Both the position numbers and the translations under genes were made by a program. Under the pieces are notes generated by a model. It made no database searches. It was not told the origin of the DNA and saw only the letters and a list, made by a program, of their open reading frames with translations. Positions 47,801 through 64,000 of a DNA stretch of 64,000 nt are shown here, piece after piece. The DNA is from Membranipora membranacea (lineage: Eukaryota; Bryozoa; Gymnolaemata; Cheilostomatida; Membraniporidae): NCBI GenBank assembly GCA_914767715.1, contig OU612068.1:5890001-5954000 (forward strand), written 5' to 3'. How positions within the stretch are numbered: the first letter of the stretch is position 1; the number at the start of each line of letters is the position of its first letter.

Positions 47801-50249
47801 GATAGTCAACAGCAACATCTGTGTATGTACCATAGTCTGCTGGGCCAGCCAGGAAACAGTCATTGTTGTGGCCTACAATCCGACGAGAACCAATTATTCA
47901 CTTCAGATATTGTTCGCGACGAACAAGGACTTATTTGTAAGAGTTATACTCTAAAATTACAACGTAGTCCATGCCATTCATTGTCGGCATTATCAGCATA
48001 TCAGCATTGGTTTTGTTAGATTATCCGATGGACCTCACCATTGTAATTGTCCATACTGTCCAACAACTTTGCTTTTAATCATCGGTATGAAGTGATTGTC
48101 AGGGGAATTTAAATGGTTCCAATTTTTTCCTCCATTTCCCATCAACACATCAACTTACCGATCCTTGAAGCATTATTGGTGTAATCCCGATAATCAGCAG
48201 CAGTAAGAGCTGAACTGGTTCCTGTCATCTCTTTTTTTTCTGCCAAATATCTCATCAATATATTTCTTTCCTCTGGCAGTGCATCAAGTAATGCTGCCAT
48301 CACATTCTTCCTGTTCTGGATATCCGCGTCTGTCAAATTTCCTTCATTGCCAAAGTTTGTTGAGTAGTACCACGATCCTGTAATATGTATTTTGTAAATC
48401 AATGACTTTTCTAGAGGTGTCACTCACCCAGTTAATATGTGGCATAGTTTTCTGGCGAACACAATTGATTAGGTCATTGGTCTTGTCTACAAGCTGGCAC
48501 TGGTGAGTAATACGTATACCATGTTTATGTACGCCTCTACTGGCTGGATAAGAGGAGCCAAATAACTCCCGCCTGAATAAACCATCATTTTTTTGCAAGA
48601 ATCCCCATCATGTATGGAAAGGACTACTGAAGCCGGGAATCAAATCTGTTACAATCTCTTAATCATAGCCAACTCCTGTCACCTTCAATCATTGGTGATA
48701 CAAAACTCACCCCAAACACCAACAAACCCAGCCTGCATGGCCAGTATCACATCTTTATTAGCTTGAAGGTAGGGCTTAATCTGTGCTATTTGAGCTAACA
48801 CTTGAGCTGGTGTGGCATCTTTTATTTCGGCTTCCTAAAAGCAAAGTAAGTTTTGACGTTCACTCAAAGCAATTAAACTAAACAATACACAATTTATTTC
48901 CTGGCACTAATATATATAAAATAATATTGTAATATTATAAGCATCGCCGATGCCAAACAAACCCAAGTTTCTGAGGCTGCAGCTCTCCTTCATAAATATT
49001 TTGAGTTGCTTGTTGCACTACATATAGATTTGGCCACCAATCAGATATAGTCTGGCAGAATTCTCATTCTCCTGTAAACCCCAGGACGATCTCGGATCTG
49101 TATGTTGATGAAAATGTTTTAACAGTTTTATATCAAAATTTATTCTTACCTGAACATCGGTGTAGGCAAACACAACTATGGCTTTAAACCCTGAATTTCT
49201 TATGACATCAAAATCTTCTTGTATGTTTGTAAGAAATGCTGTCGATATATCCGAGTCTGTGAAATTGTCTAATAACCATTGTCTCCATACAATATTAGCG
49301 TTGTCAGTGTTGCGATGGTGAGATAGCGTGTCAACCTTAAAAGGAAAACACAATTATAAAACATCCTGTTCAAATGATACATCTAATTCGGATGATATTA
49401 TATGTAATGTTCACCAGTGATTGAATTGGGCAAGTAGCACCTAACTATGTGGAGATAACTCACGGAGAGAGGAACATGAGCACTAGAACGAGTAATGAGT
49501 AGAACAGTTGCTCCTCTTCCAGGGTTTATAACTCCAGCAGTAGATGTCTGATATGTGATTTCTGTGTACCTGGTGTTAAGTAGAAACATGGATGATTTTT
49601 AATTCCTATTACCATAAAACTTTAATTCACCTAGCAGGCGAGTCTATTTTAAATACAGAGCTACCAATGCCCATCCCAACAGAATATTCACTGAGCATGG
49701 TTCCTTGGGATATAGACAAGCGTGACCCCAATTGGCTTGTATTATGCTGCCTGGATACATTTCAGAACGCATACATTTCAATGTTGAACCCCATACTCGC
49801 TTTGTTAGAAGACGTTCGATTAGTAACCAGATGATTGACTCCCAAAGAAAAGAAGACAACTAGAACTCACCCTGCTGAAGAACAGGATAACTGTGAGCAG
49901 ATTGTACATCCTAGGATAGAAACGCAACATAAGGAAGTCAGAATCTACAGAATCTATATAACGGGATTCTGCAAACTTATTTATTAATGCATATATGTAA
50001 TGGATCTCTATTTCACCCATTTTCTATCTTCATGTAATCAGCTACAAACCCGGTGATAAACAATATTTCAGTTTCCCCAGTTATGCTGTGTACCTGAGAA
50101 TATATCATGTTGTCACAACATGTCACGGAAATCGATAATTTTCTGCTTATCAAGGATCTAGCACCACAGTATTTTATTCACTCACCATAGGATAGTCTGT
50201 AATTCTGCAGCAAAACGAGCACAACACTCAGAACTGTTTGTACCTTCAT
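44804..50249 (-). CDS. Gene D: recent tandem copy of gene C with truncated tail
   Basis: Twelve exons in transcript order: 50186-50249, 49871-49910, 49464-49569, 49150-49335, 48711-48834, 48159-48377, 47734-47872, 47300-47422, 46561-46710, 45659-45899, 45295-45394, 44804-44862; 516 aa. All splice sites and phases are kept. It shares the gene C replacements VFAYTDVQ, GSWYYS, RYLAEK and GHNNDC, so those changes predate the duplication. The last exon runs through DLKESDTTSTSSVV and then crosses the duplication junction into former intergenic DNA, ending NNIIA. It therefore lacks the hydrophobic tail of gene C and is predicted to be freely secreted if that tail is an anchor. Small differences include LSCSSAG for LSGSTAG in exon 2 and KKVYDG for TDVYDG in exon 8. 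Confidence 0.87.
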
Positions 50250-50760
50250 ACTGTGTACAGCCAAAATGTTGAGATATTAGAGCTGAGCCTATGTGGGTCC
50301 CACCAAGTACAAATAATAATGAACTTTGGTGAAGTATAAATATACTTTATCTGGATAGTCACAGCTCACTAGACACACCTTTTCAATGTCAGACTACCGA
50401 TAAGCCAACCAGCCATCTACATATCGCCTTTTAATTACCCCAGGGCTATGAAATTCAGGCTACATCACACAACATGGACAAAAACTATGAGCCAAACTTA
50501 TGTAACATGACTTGACTTATCATTAATGGCTACGGCATACTGACACACTTTACTTGCAGAGCCCATAATTTTTCTAAGAAAATACCAAGCCTCTGAAAAT
50601 ACTCAACCTATTAGAAAGATTACTGATATACATAAATGATACATATGGCGATGCTTTGCTATACACAGGTAGATTGTTACAGCAGGGAATATGTGGTGGC
50701 AGAACTGCTAATTATTCACGGAGTTATAGGCTCATGAGGAAGAAGGGGACAACTCTAGGC

Positions 50761-50832
50761 CAATATAATTATTACATTGTGAAAACCAGGGAGGATCCTT
50801 CACTGGTTTTCACCATGTAATAATTATATTTG
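50761..50832. repeat. Upstream hairpin in unit 2
   Basis: Copy of the 72-nt palindrome upstream of gene C, with ends CAATATAATTATTACAT and ATGTAATAATTATATTTG. The centre has changed (GGATCCTTCACTGG), so pairing near the loop is slightly disturbed while the outer stem is intact. Confidence 0.8.
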
Positions 50833-51431
50833 CTTTGAGTTGTTATAGTACACTTAAGCCTGGTGCCCAATTACAGAAGGCAATCTCAAGATTTCACTCT
50901 AGAGGTCTTGCAACAGGTTGCACAATAATATTACCACATCTTAGATTGTGGTTCACAATTGATTACGGAATCTCTAAGATTTTATCTAAATCTCAGTCCA
51001 ATTGTAGCATATACAGCCAAAATCTCAGCTCTATGGTTCACAATTAATTTTCAAAGATATCCGGTTGCAACTGTCACAATGGGTGGGTTGTAACAATCTC
51101 GGATGTCTGACGCCTTGCCTCCTTTAAAGCTGGCTTTGGATATGTTGGTTAAAATAGCAAGGTTTAGTCACTCACCACATTCCGAAGAATTAGTGCAACC
51201 AACTGAGACACCTTCCAATCCCCGAGTAAATATTAGTTTTCTATATGGTGACCAGGTTTCAAGGTTTCCAAATGAAGCCAGACAATGTTATTGCTTTTTT
51301 TGTTAATTCATCAGTCAGAACAGACTTACACCAACCAACCAAGCAAGTAACTGACAATTTTTTATTTTTACAACAGTTTTTATTGCTCACGCTAAACAAA
51401 ATATTACTCAGTAATGAGTCAGTAATAATAA

Positions 51432-51476
51432 AATCAATCAATCAATCAAATCAATCAATCAATCAATCAATCAATC
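51432..51476. repeat. AATC tetranucleotide repeat
   Basis: About ten AATC units with one interruption; the unit 1 counterpart at 43978-44006 is shorter. Confidence 0.85.
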
Positions 51477-52274
51477 TGATTTAATCAGATATCAAATATT
51501 ATACACTGGATTAGGCTAACCTGCTTCCTCCTTGTATCTCATTGTCCTTATCCAAAGAATCATTGGCAACAGTAGGAGACACTGCAGAATTTGATAGTAA
51601 TACGTCACTAAGCTTATTTTACATAGCTTTGCTTGTAGGGACATATCAGCATTTCTGATGTTTATTTGCAGTTATGAAAAGGAATTTAAATAGCGGCTAT
51701 ACAAAAGTGCAGATGACTCAGAGAGGTGCTACAGAATAGAGAAACATCCGTTCAAGAGACAAACAACATTACAAGCATTTGTCTCTCAAACACAGAAATA
51801 TATATCCAAAGCATTCCAAATGTGAATGTTCATCACAAGTACAAATGGTCAAGTTTGTCCGCATTGGGCCAAACCATAGACCTATTAATTAATGTATAGT
51901 CTCATTTTTGTTAGTATTATTTATTATTATTTTTTTGTCATTTTTTTTGTCACATCATGAAAAACATTAATAATAATGAATTGTTGCTGACAACAAAAGT
52001 ATTATAAATATAATATATCTACCATTGGCAAATCAACAGCTTCCATTTATTATATTATGAATATGTTATTTTGTTTTATTTTATTCGTTTTCACTTCTTT
52101 TAGGGTATGATGAGACTTCAGAAGTCGGCAGCAAGAAAAAAGATCCAAAGATCCGAATAGGCCTAAAAAGCCAATGTCTGCATATACGCTGTTCATGCAG
52201 AATTACAGAATGCAGAATTCTTGTTATCAATAGGATGCAACTTGCTGGGATCGTCCTCCTATCATGCAATTATA

Positions 52275-54757
52275 TTATTGTTTGTAGCAGTTAGTTCGTT
52301 ATCAGTCACATTCACTCTGTAAGTCATTGTCCATATATTCTTTGATTTTAGCTGACTTTTCTTTGATGAGATTGTTATATGACATGCCATTGTTCTTTAT
52401 TATTTTTTGTTATTTCCTCTTAGTAAAAGTCAGACCTCTATTCCAGACACTCAAGTATGGAGAACGCAGTCACTAAACAAATCTTGCCGTATCAGGAAAA
52501 ATACGAAGAGAAGTGCTGTATTCCAGAAAAAGCTAGAAGCATACAAAGTAGGTATTACAGTACTTTGTGTGATAGTGTCCTTTAACCAACATCCAACCTT
52601 CCATGTACTATCGCATCAACTGCTTCAACTGTACGAAAAATTCCACACATCTCAACTACATGGGTGACAGAGTGCTAGATTTAGGGATTGTTGGCAGAAA
52701 TCCTGGTGTCTGGTTAGGGTTATCATACCACATTGATCAATTTTTTTGCAACAAATATCATTTCGTTGCCAGCGTCGCAACTTTATTGGCGTGACTTTCA
52801 GTTGATAAGAATGTTTTCAAAATCAGCCACCGAGAAAAGGGGAAAAAATTTGTATATCAAGATGAAGGAAAAGGTAATCAAACCCTAACCAAAATCTGCA
52901 ACCTTTTTTGCTGTACATGTACCTGAACAAGAGATTAAGGGTTAGCGGTATCTGCCAAACCCTATACTTTTTGGAAGATACCCGCGGGTGAATGTGCTAG
53001 TTATCATTACTGATGCATATAAAAGGCAGCTGTTAGCGGTTGGACACAGAATTATATGTTAACCCAAAGAGATGAATATCTTACAAAAAGTTATCTTGTT
53101 TTGATTCGGAGTTGTATGCTCATTTTGAATGAGAAGACAAATCCAAGCTGGAACACCATAAATCTTTTTTCCTTATTGATGCGCTTGCGTACCTATAGGT
53201 AAACCTTTGTGGGTTGCTTTAGTAAAACAAAAGAAAGCTGTGAAGGATGTGAGTAGGACCAGGCACAAATAAACCTATAATGAGCTTGGATAACAAGGCA
53301 AAGACCCCCAGCAGAGCATTAAGAGCCAAACGGATGACATCATCAAATTCATCAATGCAAGGGGTCAGGGAAGCAGTGCTGGGAGGAGAGACTTCAGCAG
53401 GCGTAGGAGATAAGCCTGAGATAAGGTGGTGTAATTGGTGTCAAATTTAAACTTGTTTCATTTCATTCTAGAACCATTAGCACTGTGATTCTGATTATTT
53501 GAATTATGACATTCTGCGGATCTTGAGCAGTTGCCAGAATTCATGAGGAAGGCAAGGTTTAATTCTCGCATTTAACACATAATGTCAGGTTGGCATTAGA
53601 TTAGCTTCTCAATTCATATCTGACTGCATAATTTATCAACTTCCTCAGTAGTTTCCCACTGGTTTAAGAAGGAACAAGTCATGCAAGATCATCCAAATTC
53701 TTGAGAAAATTAAATAGTCAGTGAGAGGCTGCAAGTGGGGGAAGAGTCTGGATGGCTCAAACTATTTTAAACCCTGTACCTGCTTTGGCTGTTAGAATTT
53801 CCAGGTAGGTAAATTGTGAAAACTCCTGTTCAAAACCCTCTTGATTTTGATGTCACTAGTTGATTTCACCAATATCCTGAAGTTTGCCAGGATTTACAGA
53901 ATAATGACTGTGTGTTGTTTTATAATGCAGAGTTGTCCTCTCAATATAATAAGGGCAGATAATTAATGTCAACGCCATTAGGGTGTTTGGTAACACGTGT
54001 ATCCCAGTTTTATCATCGCTTTACATTGTGCCATTATTTTTTAACTCATTTTTCCAAATTCTGTTTACTTGCCATCAGTTAAATATTATGATCATCAAGT
54101 GAATTTCGATAATTAGACTGAATGCAATTTGGCTTAGGGTATGTCAACATCAACATCCATCATTAATTTTTAATAGTTTAGGTATTGTATTCAAATAAAT
54201 TAACAGAGAGAAATGATGCAGCATGGCACAAACAAAAAAGACTGACACTGCAATAATTCTTAACAGAGTATACCATACAGTTTGGTAAAAACGAGATACT
54301 GATTGTACATGTCTAATATCAAGAAAAAGAGCCAACAGGTGCTCACTGAATTAGGGAGAACCTGTTATAGTTGTCAATGATACATACATGGGGGTAATGC
54401 TATCATTGGAAGACAGTTACATGACAAAATGTCACAAGTTGTAAAAAGCACCTAACTAACTACTCTAAGGGCAACACATGCGATGAGTACGTCGAAAAAC
54501 TACAGAGCATACTCTTTATAAGAGTATGGAGAGAGGTACAAGGAAGCAAAACATCTGATTGCCTTGTCAATAACGAAATAAGATATGGAAGATTGGCAAA
54601 AGGCCAGATGATTTACAGAAAAGGACAGTCTATGATACAATGTGCACCTTCAGAAACTGAATGCGTTGGAAAAAACTAGCTACTGTAACCAGCGTCTTGC
54701 ACCAGTATGAAAAAGTAAGCGACCAGCGCCTAAAAATAACAAAAGTGTGTCTGTTTG
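52275..54757. other. Unique spacer between gene D upstream region and the kinase 3' end
   Basis: About 2.5 kb. A stretch at 52423-52549 looks like a possible plus-strand exon (acceptor TTCCTCTTAG, donor GTAGGT, 42 codons rich in Lys/Arg and Ser), but no neighbouring exons or family could be recognised. The rest shows no coding signal; the right end should include the kinase 3' UTR. Confidence 0.45.
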
Positions 54758-60546
<5,789 letters not shown>

Positions 60547-62909
60547 ATTGAGGCTGTTGTCATACATCACCAATGCCAATAAAATGTATTTAGATGTAAC
60601 TAAGTCTCCAAGTATTATATTTATATCCAAGTACTGAGTGTCTGTTTATCCAATAGCGATATACATGAAGGCTATCCGCGTGTGTCTAATACGTCTTTTC
60701 ACGATGAACTATACACAATTACTGATCCCTGATAAAACTGTATTGGTCTGATAAGCGAGGAGAAATGTGGGCGGGGCTTAACCATTATATGGCCAGGGAT
60801 TATTCAGTATGTAGTGAATATCATCACAAAGCCTATCATTACATTACAAAAACTGCAAATTGTAAGTGAATTAAGATCACATTAATTAATATTGAAACCA
60901 CTTTTAGAAATGGACAGGAAAAGGACAAATTACCACACAAGTACTGTTTTTCAGTATGTGAGAAATAAATGACAATCTCATTTATAAGTCTGCAAAAAGG
61001 GAAAATACTCTGATTACTGATTACACTCTTATCGGAACTAAATCATAACATTATGCCCTTCGTCAGAAATTCTGACTGAAATAATATTAAGTGCTTTCAT
61101 CTTGTGACATCACCAAGTAACAGCCAGCAATTTGATGAGAATAATATACTTCTATCCTAGTGGAATAGATTTTAGCTTGAGTTTAGCTATTTGGGTGTGA
61201 CATAATGGGGCTAAGACCAGATTTTGGCTAGTTGAGGTGGGAGTTTATATACAGTAAAGAGGGTGAATAAATGTTGGCCAGCCTTGAAATTAGCCCTAAC
61301 CTTTCATCCTGTAAATACTCTACTCATTTAGGGAAATCATTAGCCTTGTCACGCGGCTTCAAAAAAAGTAGCCGCGTGACAGGGCTAAGTAATCTGTCTC
61401 ACTAAGCGCTTTATCATCTCAAAAGATTTTGGGCTGACCTTTAAAACACAAATAAATTACATTGACAGTATGTAATTTTATTTCTGGTAGTTTTCAGAGA
61501 GGATGGAGTTTCCAAATCAATCGTCTGATCAATGCAATACCTATTATGGGTTACAAGAATAAAAGCATTAGAATAATAGTGTAGTAGGTCACTTGTAGAT
61601 ACCCAAAGTTTGTTTACAGGTATCTGCTGCTGTGTCGGCTGCGGTGAAACTGCATAATGTCGCGTCAATAAAAATATCAAATTGTATAATATTCCAATGG
61701 CTGTGTTGCACCTACTAGGCCTACTAATGGTGTGCTTTCAGTCTTAGAGTAAGACAAAAAATTCCTTATCAGAATACTAAGCTTAATCATAGAGAATTTA
61801 AGACTACAGGTCCTTCTTCAAGTATGAAAATTTTACCGTAATGTGCTAGTCTGCCTGCAAAATGGGAAAATTTTGTGCAGCCTATATAGCCACCCACTTT
61901 ATGTCCGTGCATTCCAAAAATAATCATTTACTGGATAGAATGAACTCTAGTAGGACTATGGAAGCATGTTATTAAGCTTTACATACATACTATACTGTAT
62001 ATTCAATATTTGATAATAATTATGCGAGGAGACACACCTACACCTAATCCATCATCCTATGAACATAGTAGGAAGTTATTAGAGACTATCTTGATGGAAA
62101 ATCAAAACATGTCACGTCAGACTCCATTACTGCCACTCTCATAATTCCTAGCTTCCTTAAATTCATCTCTGCAATAAATCAGAATGATCAAGGCAAATAA
62201 ATACAAAGGTATTTTCAATTTTTGGCAGAATTTAATTTAAAGAGCCACATCATTCATGACATTGACCGAGTCATTCATTGGCCGAGTCATTCAATGAGCG
62301 AGTATTGTAAGCCAGCCAGTGTGGCGGCTAGCGAATCTGAGCACCCACACAAAGCTCAAAGTTAGGAATAAGATATGAATACTCTATTGAACTGAATAAA
62401 AGTGACAAACAATGTTAATAATTCAATAGCATGCACTGCAGTCACAGTAAGTGTGACAATATATGAAGTGGTTGAGTTCATCTTTGACCTCTTATTTACC
62501 CCAATTGTATTGGAATTATGGACAGTAGCCAACTGTATGATACAGGATTTTCCATTTATTATGCATCAAATATAGGGTCTAATTTCATGTTTAGTTAGGT
62601 TTATATTGCTTTTTTCCTCCCCTCCTCTTACCTATGATCACTTTTGACAAGCTTTTCTTGTCTGCTGTACATGTTGCCCAGAATTCTAAATAAATGCATT
62701 GTATATAAATCGAATTTTTATCACCCCCTTCTTAGTTTTTGTATCCTAGCCTATCTCACCGAGTCAATTATATGTCTTAATTTGCTGCGGGACTGTTTCA
62801 TCCCGGAAGTAAGCAATTTTCTGAAATAGAAATCTCCTTGTCAGATGATCCTATCTGTCATTGACCCAAAAATTGTAACTCTGTATAGTGTTTGGCCCAA
62901 TTAAATACC
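60547..62909. other. Divergent spacer between kinase and WASP-family genes
   Basis: About 2.4 kb between two head-to-head genes, expected to hold both promoters. Apart from a perfect hairpin at 61342-61386, no repeated or coding structure was recognised; short open frames lack similarity and splice context. Confidence 0.5.
61342..61386. repeat. 17-bp hairpin in divergent promoter region
   Basis: AGCCTTGTCACGCGGCT (61342-61358) pairs with AGCCGCGTGACAGGGCT (61370-61386) around an A-rich loop, with one mismatch. It is locally GC-rich compared with its surroundings. Confidence 0.75.
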
Positions 62910-63712
62910 ATGTCTAACCGACCTGTTTCAGAGAGGAAGGCAAAGGGACAAAATGTACCCTCAAAGCTCCTCAAAAATGATGAGAATGAACTGATATTCA
63001 ACCTGATTGGGAATCGTTCTGCGGTGAGTTTTAATATATATATATATAACTACTACTCTACATTCTTTTCCTTCCTTCATATGAGCCATTGTATCTGTTT
63101 TGTAATCACAGTCACACCAACAAGTAAATGCCCCCCTCCCCTTTGATATAACCCACCCACTGAGAGTATTAAGTAAGATCAACTCTTTCCAACCAGAAGA
63201 GAACTAACTAACTACTAGTCATAGATAGGCATAAGGAGTTTGCCAGCCTGTGAACTGCCCCCCTATGAACTGCCCAAAGGTTGGCAGGTCATAGGGGGCA
63301 GTTCACAGGCTGGCAAACTCCTTATGCCTATGTAACTAGTCACTAGTGGGCTGATTTGATAATCTACATCACTGCATACATTCTGCAGGCTGCTGGGCAG
63401 ATATATTGGTAAATCAGTAATCAATTTCAACATCCACATCCCAAAATTGAGCCTCTTAAAACCAGTTCATTTTGCATGAGATGGGCGCATTGTCTCACGA
63501 CCATGCAGCCTTATGTGTAACCTCATATGCCATGTTAAAAAGATGAATCTATATGCTTACAGACGTTAGCCACAGCAGTGGTGCAGGTGTACTTAGCTGA
63601 TCAGACATCAGGAGGAAATGGGAGACGATGGAACAAGAAGTGTACTGGAGTTCTAACCCTGATAAAGGACAATGAGAATAAGTCTTATTATCTCAGAGTT
63701 TACAGTCTGAAG
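62910..63712 (+). CDS. WASL: WASP/N-WASP family protein, WH1 domain start (partial)
   Basis: Two coding exons are visible, 62910-63023 and 63563-63712, both in phase 0, giving 88 residues before the window ends in the next intron. The sequence matches the N-terminal half of the WH1 (EVH1) domain of WASP and N-WASP: ENELIFNLIGNRSATLATAV, VQVYLAD, WNKKCTGVLTLIKDN and SYYLRVYSLK, in the family order. WH1 binds WIP-type proline motifs; the full proteins also bind Cdc42 through a GBD and activate Arp2/3 through a VCA tail, which would lie beyond the window. The start chosen is the first ATG of the frame (MSNRPVSERK). A hairpin sits in intron 1. Ena/VASP and Homer EVH1 domains are less likely because of the KKCxGV word typical of WASP. 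Confidence 0.88.
63225..63333. repeat. Long near-perfect hairpin in WASP-family intron 1
   Basis: About 44-nt arms (63225-63268, beginning ATAGGCATAAGGAGTTTGCC, and 63289-63333) pair perfectly. The 20-nt loop contains its own small palindrome (CTGCC/GGCAG). Unlike the AT-rich surroundings the stem is GC-balanced with C and G runs. Confidence 0.85.
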
Positions 63713-64000
63713 GTGGGTTTGAAACAACAATGCCGACCCTCTGTGAAACGATAAGTTCTGCTTATCCATGGGCTGTCATTCATTTTTGTGAAGGTGATCT
63801 ACCTGTTGCACTGTACAGTATTATGGTTGGTTGCAGAAATAGATATAATGGTAAACTTTATATTTCTACCAAGAATTAGGATGGAAGCAGCCACGTCCAA
63901 CCGATTAAAATACCTTAGATTCAAAATACATATTTTCGATACTTTCTCCTGTGACCTGTTTTGACCTCATCTTTAAGTATGTAACAAATTTCCTCAAATC

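Larger units (their letters stand above)
44820..52274. repeat. Tandem duplication, unit 2 (contains gene D)
   Basis: Direct copy of 36635-44819. The right edge falls near 52274, after GGGATCGTCCTCCTATCATG and AATTATATTATT, where the sequence continues into unique DNA (GTTTGTAGCAGTTAG). Differences from unit 1 are scattered substitutions, loss of one promoter module, about 45 extra bases near 46425, and simple-repeat length changes. Confidence 0.85.

Noticed and set aside
52423-52549. Exon-like stretch with Lys/Arg-rich frame on the plus strand
   Set aside because: One isolated candidate exon without partners or recognisable similarity; mentioned in the spacer entry only.

Overview
The window is AT-rich animal nuclear DNA. 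Genes are split by many GT-AG introns of tens to over a thousand bases, and there are no operons or ribosome binding sites. Gene content (an AlkB-type repair dioxygenase close to ALKBH2, an SNF1-related kinase close to NUAK1/2, the WH1 start of a WASP/N-WASP protein, an ankyrin scaffold) points to an invertebrate metazoan. A sponge or other early-branching animal is my best guess; the sequence does not prove it.

Layout: 865-2407 (+) ALKBH2-like, 3 exons, 233 aa. 3200-12310 (+) ankyrin-repeat scaffold, 11 exons, 1,422 aa, with a 25-residue internal repeat. 12792-22905 (-) gene A, 29360-34498 (-) gene B, 36566-42006 (-) gene C and 44804-50249 (-) gene D form a tandem family of secreted proteins that I read as DUF4874-DUF4832 type, best known from bacteria. 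Between A and B lies an opposite-strand gene (25296-26313) for a single-pass membrane protein with five 42-residue repeats, followed by scattered, frame-broken exons resembling the carbohydrate-binding-like tail of gene A. 54758-60546 (-) is a NUAK-like kinase, 6 exons, 445 aa. 62910 to beyond the right end (+) is the first two coding exons of a WASP-family gene. Spliced models for ALKBH2, the ankyrin gene, A, B, C, D and NUAK were built by hand; all reading phases close without internal stops.

The most interesting system is the A-D cluster. The first eleven coding exons have identical lengths in all four genes (64, 40, 106, 186, 124, 219, 139, 123, 150, 241, 100 nt), so the introns predate the duplications. 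Only the last exons differ: A ends in a carbohydrate-binding-like domain, B and C end in hydrophobic tails, and D ends in a short tail made at a duplication breakpoint. C and D come from an 8.2-kb direct duplication and share replacements at four positions that A and B keep and that I recall as conserved in bacterial relatives. This suggests a pair of enzyme-like proteins and a pair with changed or lost activity.

Non-coding structure includes a large fold-back in a gene A intron, two hairpins with an identical 34-nt apex on unrelated stems, an inverted pair of tRNA-like sequences, a terminal-inverted-repeat element, a LINE fragment, and recurrent hairpins upstream of C and D. No rRNA gene, intact tRNA gene or CRISPR array was seen.
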